Assembly: GCA_017534025.1 (NCBI GenBank)
Contig: JAFWDF010000063.1
Span: 1-20,706 of the forward strand
Length of the DNA stretch: 20,706 nt
Direction: 5' to 3'
Source: Bacillota bacterium
GTDB lineage: Bacteria > Bacillota > Clostridia > Peptostreptococcales > Anaerovoracaceae
Shown here: piece after piece, positions 20,542 to 20,706 of the stretch
Numbering within the stretch: the stretch's first letter is position 1
Layout of the letters: every line of letters begins with the position of its first letter
The notes under the pieces: model-generated
What the model saw: the letters and a program-made list of their open reading frames with translations, nothing else
Told to the model about the DNA's origin: nothing
Databases searched by the model: none
Position numbers and translations under genes: made by a program

Positions 20542-20706
20542 TTAACAAGTGACTTGCCATTTGGTGTAGTAGTCCGACATGGAGATTAGCCCAAATGCGG
20601 TTAATCTCTTATTGCTTATCGCCACGTTAACAGCACCCTTGTTACAGACATAGGCAATTCTACGTCCTGTGTAGGCAACTCGGTATGCTGTCCTGCGGTC
20701 GATTCC
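20542..20706 (-). CDS. ltrA: Group II intron reverse transcriptase/maturase, C-terminal 54 residues
   Basis: The reverse-strand frame from the right edge reads 54 codons to a TAA at 20542-20544. The segment GRRIAYVCNKGAVNVAISNK followed by RLTAFGLISMSDYYTKWQVTC is typical of the end of group II intron-encoded proteins (the SNKRL...G-L-S-DYY pattern near the maturase/DNA-binding end). The full protein helps splicing and reverse-transcribes the intron into new DNA sites. Only the tail is visible, so intactness cannot be judged. It sits directly upstream of domains V and VI, as expected. The symbol is by family analogy. Confidence 0.8.
   Translation of the reverse strand, partial: GIDRRTAYRVAYTGRRIAYVCNKGAVNVAISNKRLTAFGLISMSDYYTKWQVTC

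Larger units (their letters stand above)
20464..20706 (-). mobile_element. Group II intron, 3' part (runs off the right edge)
   Basis: On the minus strand a maturase C-terminus is followed by catalytic RNA domains V and VI, then an end in CCTCCTAC at 20464. The AC end fits the family AY rule for the 3' splice site. The intron is in antisense orientation to immA, so it cannot be spliced from the immA transcript. Its base composition is more AT-rich than the flanking genes, fitting a mobile insertion. The exact boundary could be off by a few bases. Confidence 0.85.

Noticed and set aside
1..20706. tRNA, rRNA or CRISPR array
   Set aside because: No cloverleaf-like, rRNA-like or regularly spaced direct-repeat pattern was seen on either strand.

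Overview
The window looks chromosomal and comes from a Gram-positive anaerobe of the class Clostridia. The support is a type III (GlnN-like) glutamine synthetase, a Bacillus-type PurF with Fe-S cysteines, a clostridial surface protein ending in three S-layer homology domains, strong AGGAGG ribosome-binding sites and moderate-to-high GC coding sequence. I cannot name the genus.

Layout. (1) 1-1651, minus: the first 550 codons of the glutamate synthase large subunit, running off the left edge. (2) 1652-2037: a 386-base divergent control region. Each side has a near-consensus promoter followed by intrinsic terminators inside the leader, one for gltB and two for glnA, which suggests nitrogen control by attenuation. 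(3) 2038-9917, plus: glnA-purF-carA-carB. purF, carA and carB overlap by a few bases. Glutamine synthesis sits with two glutamine-consuming amidotransferases feeding purine, pyrimidine and arginine synthesis, and opposite the glutamine-consuming GltB. (4) 9967-13722, minus: an SLH-domain surface protein whose signal peptide is split from its body by an apparent one-base deletion, then a DUF523 protein and an SDR oxidoreductase. (5) 13982-17908, plus: a copper P-type ATPase carrying a C-terminal CopZ-like domain with its own Shine-Dalgarno and ATG, then a MATE transporter. (6) 17924-19303, minus: a Y-family translesion polymerase with a YolD-like N-terminal tail. (7) 19304-19476: facing, consensus-like promoters with three copies of an ATGTGAAAwT site. 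(8) 19477-20467, plus: an XRE repressor and an ImmA/IrrE metallopeptidase. (9) 20464-20706, minus: the 3' end of a group II intron (maturase C-terminus, domains V and VI), which touches the immA stop codon.

Two parts stand out. The first is the glutamine hub with its paired leader terminators. The second is the XRE/ImmA/translesion-polymerase module, whose layout resembles the DdrO-IrrE DNA-damage switch of Deinococcus but which here would control a mutagenic polymerase. No tRNA, rRNA or CRISPR array was seen.
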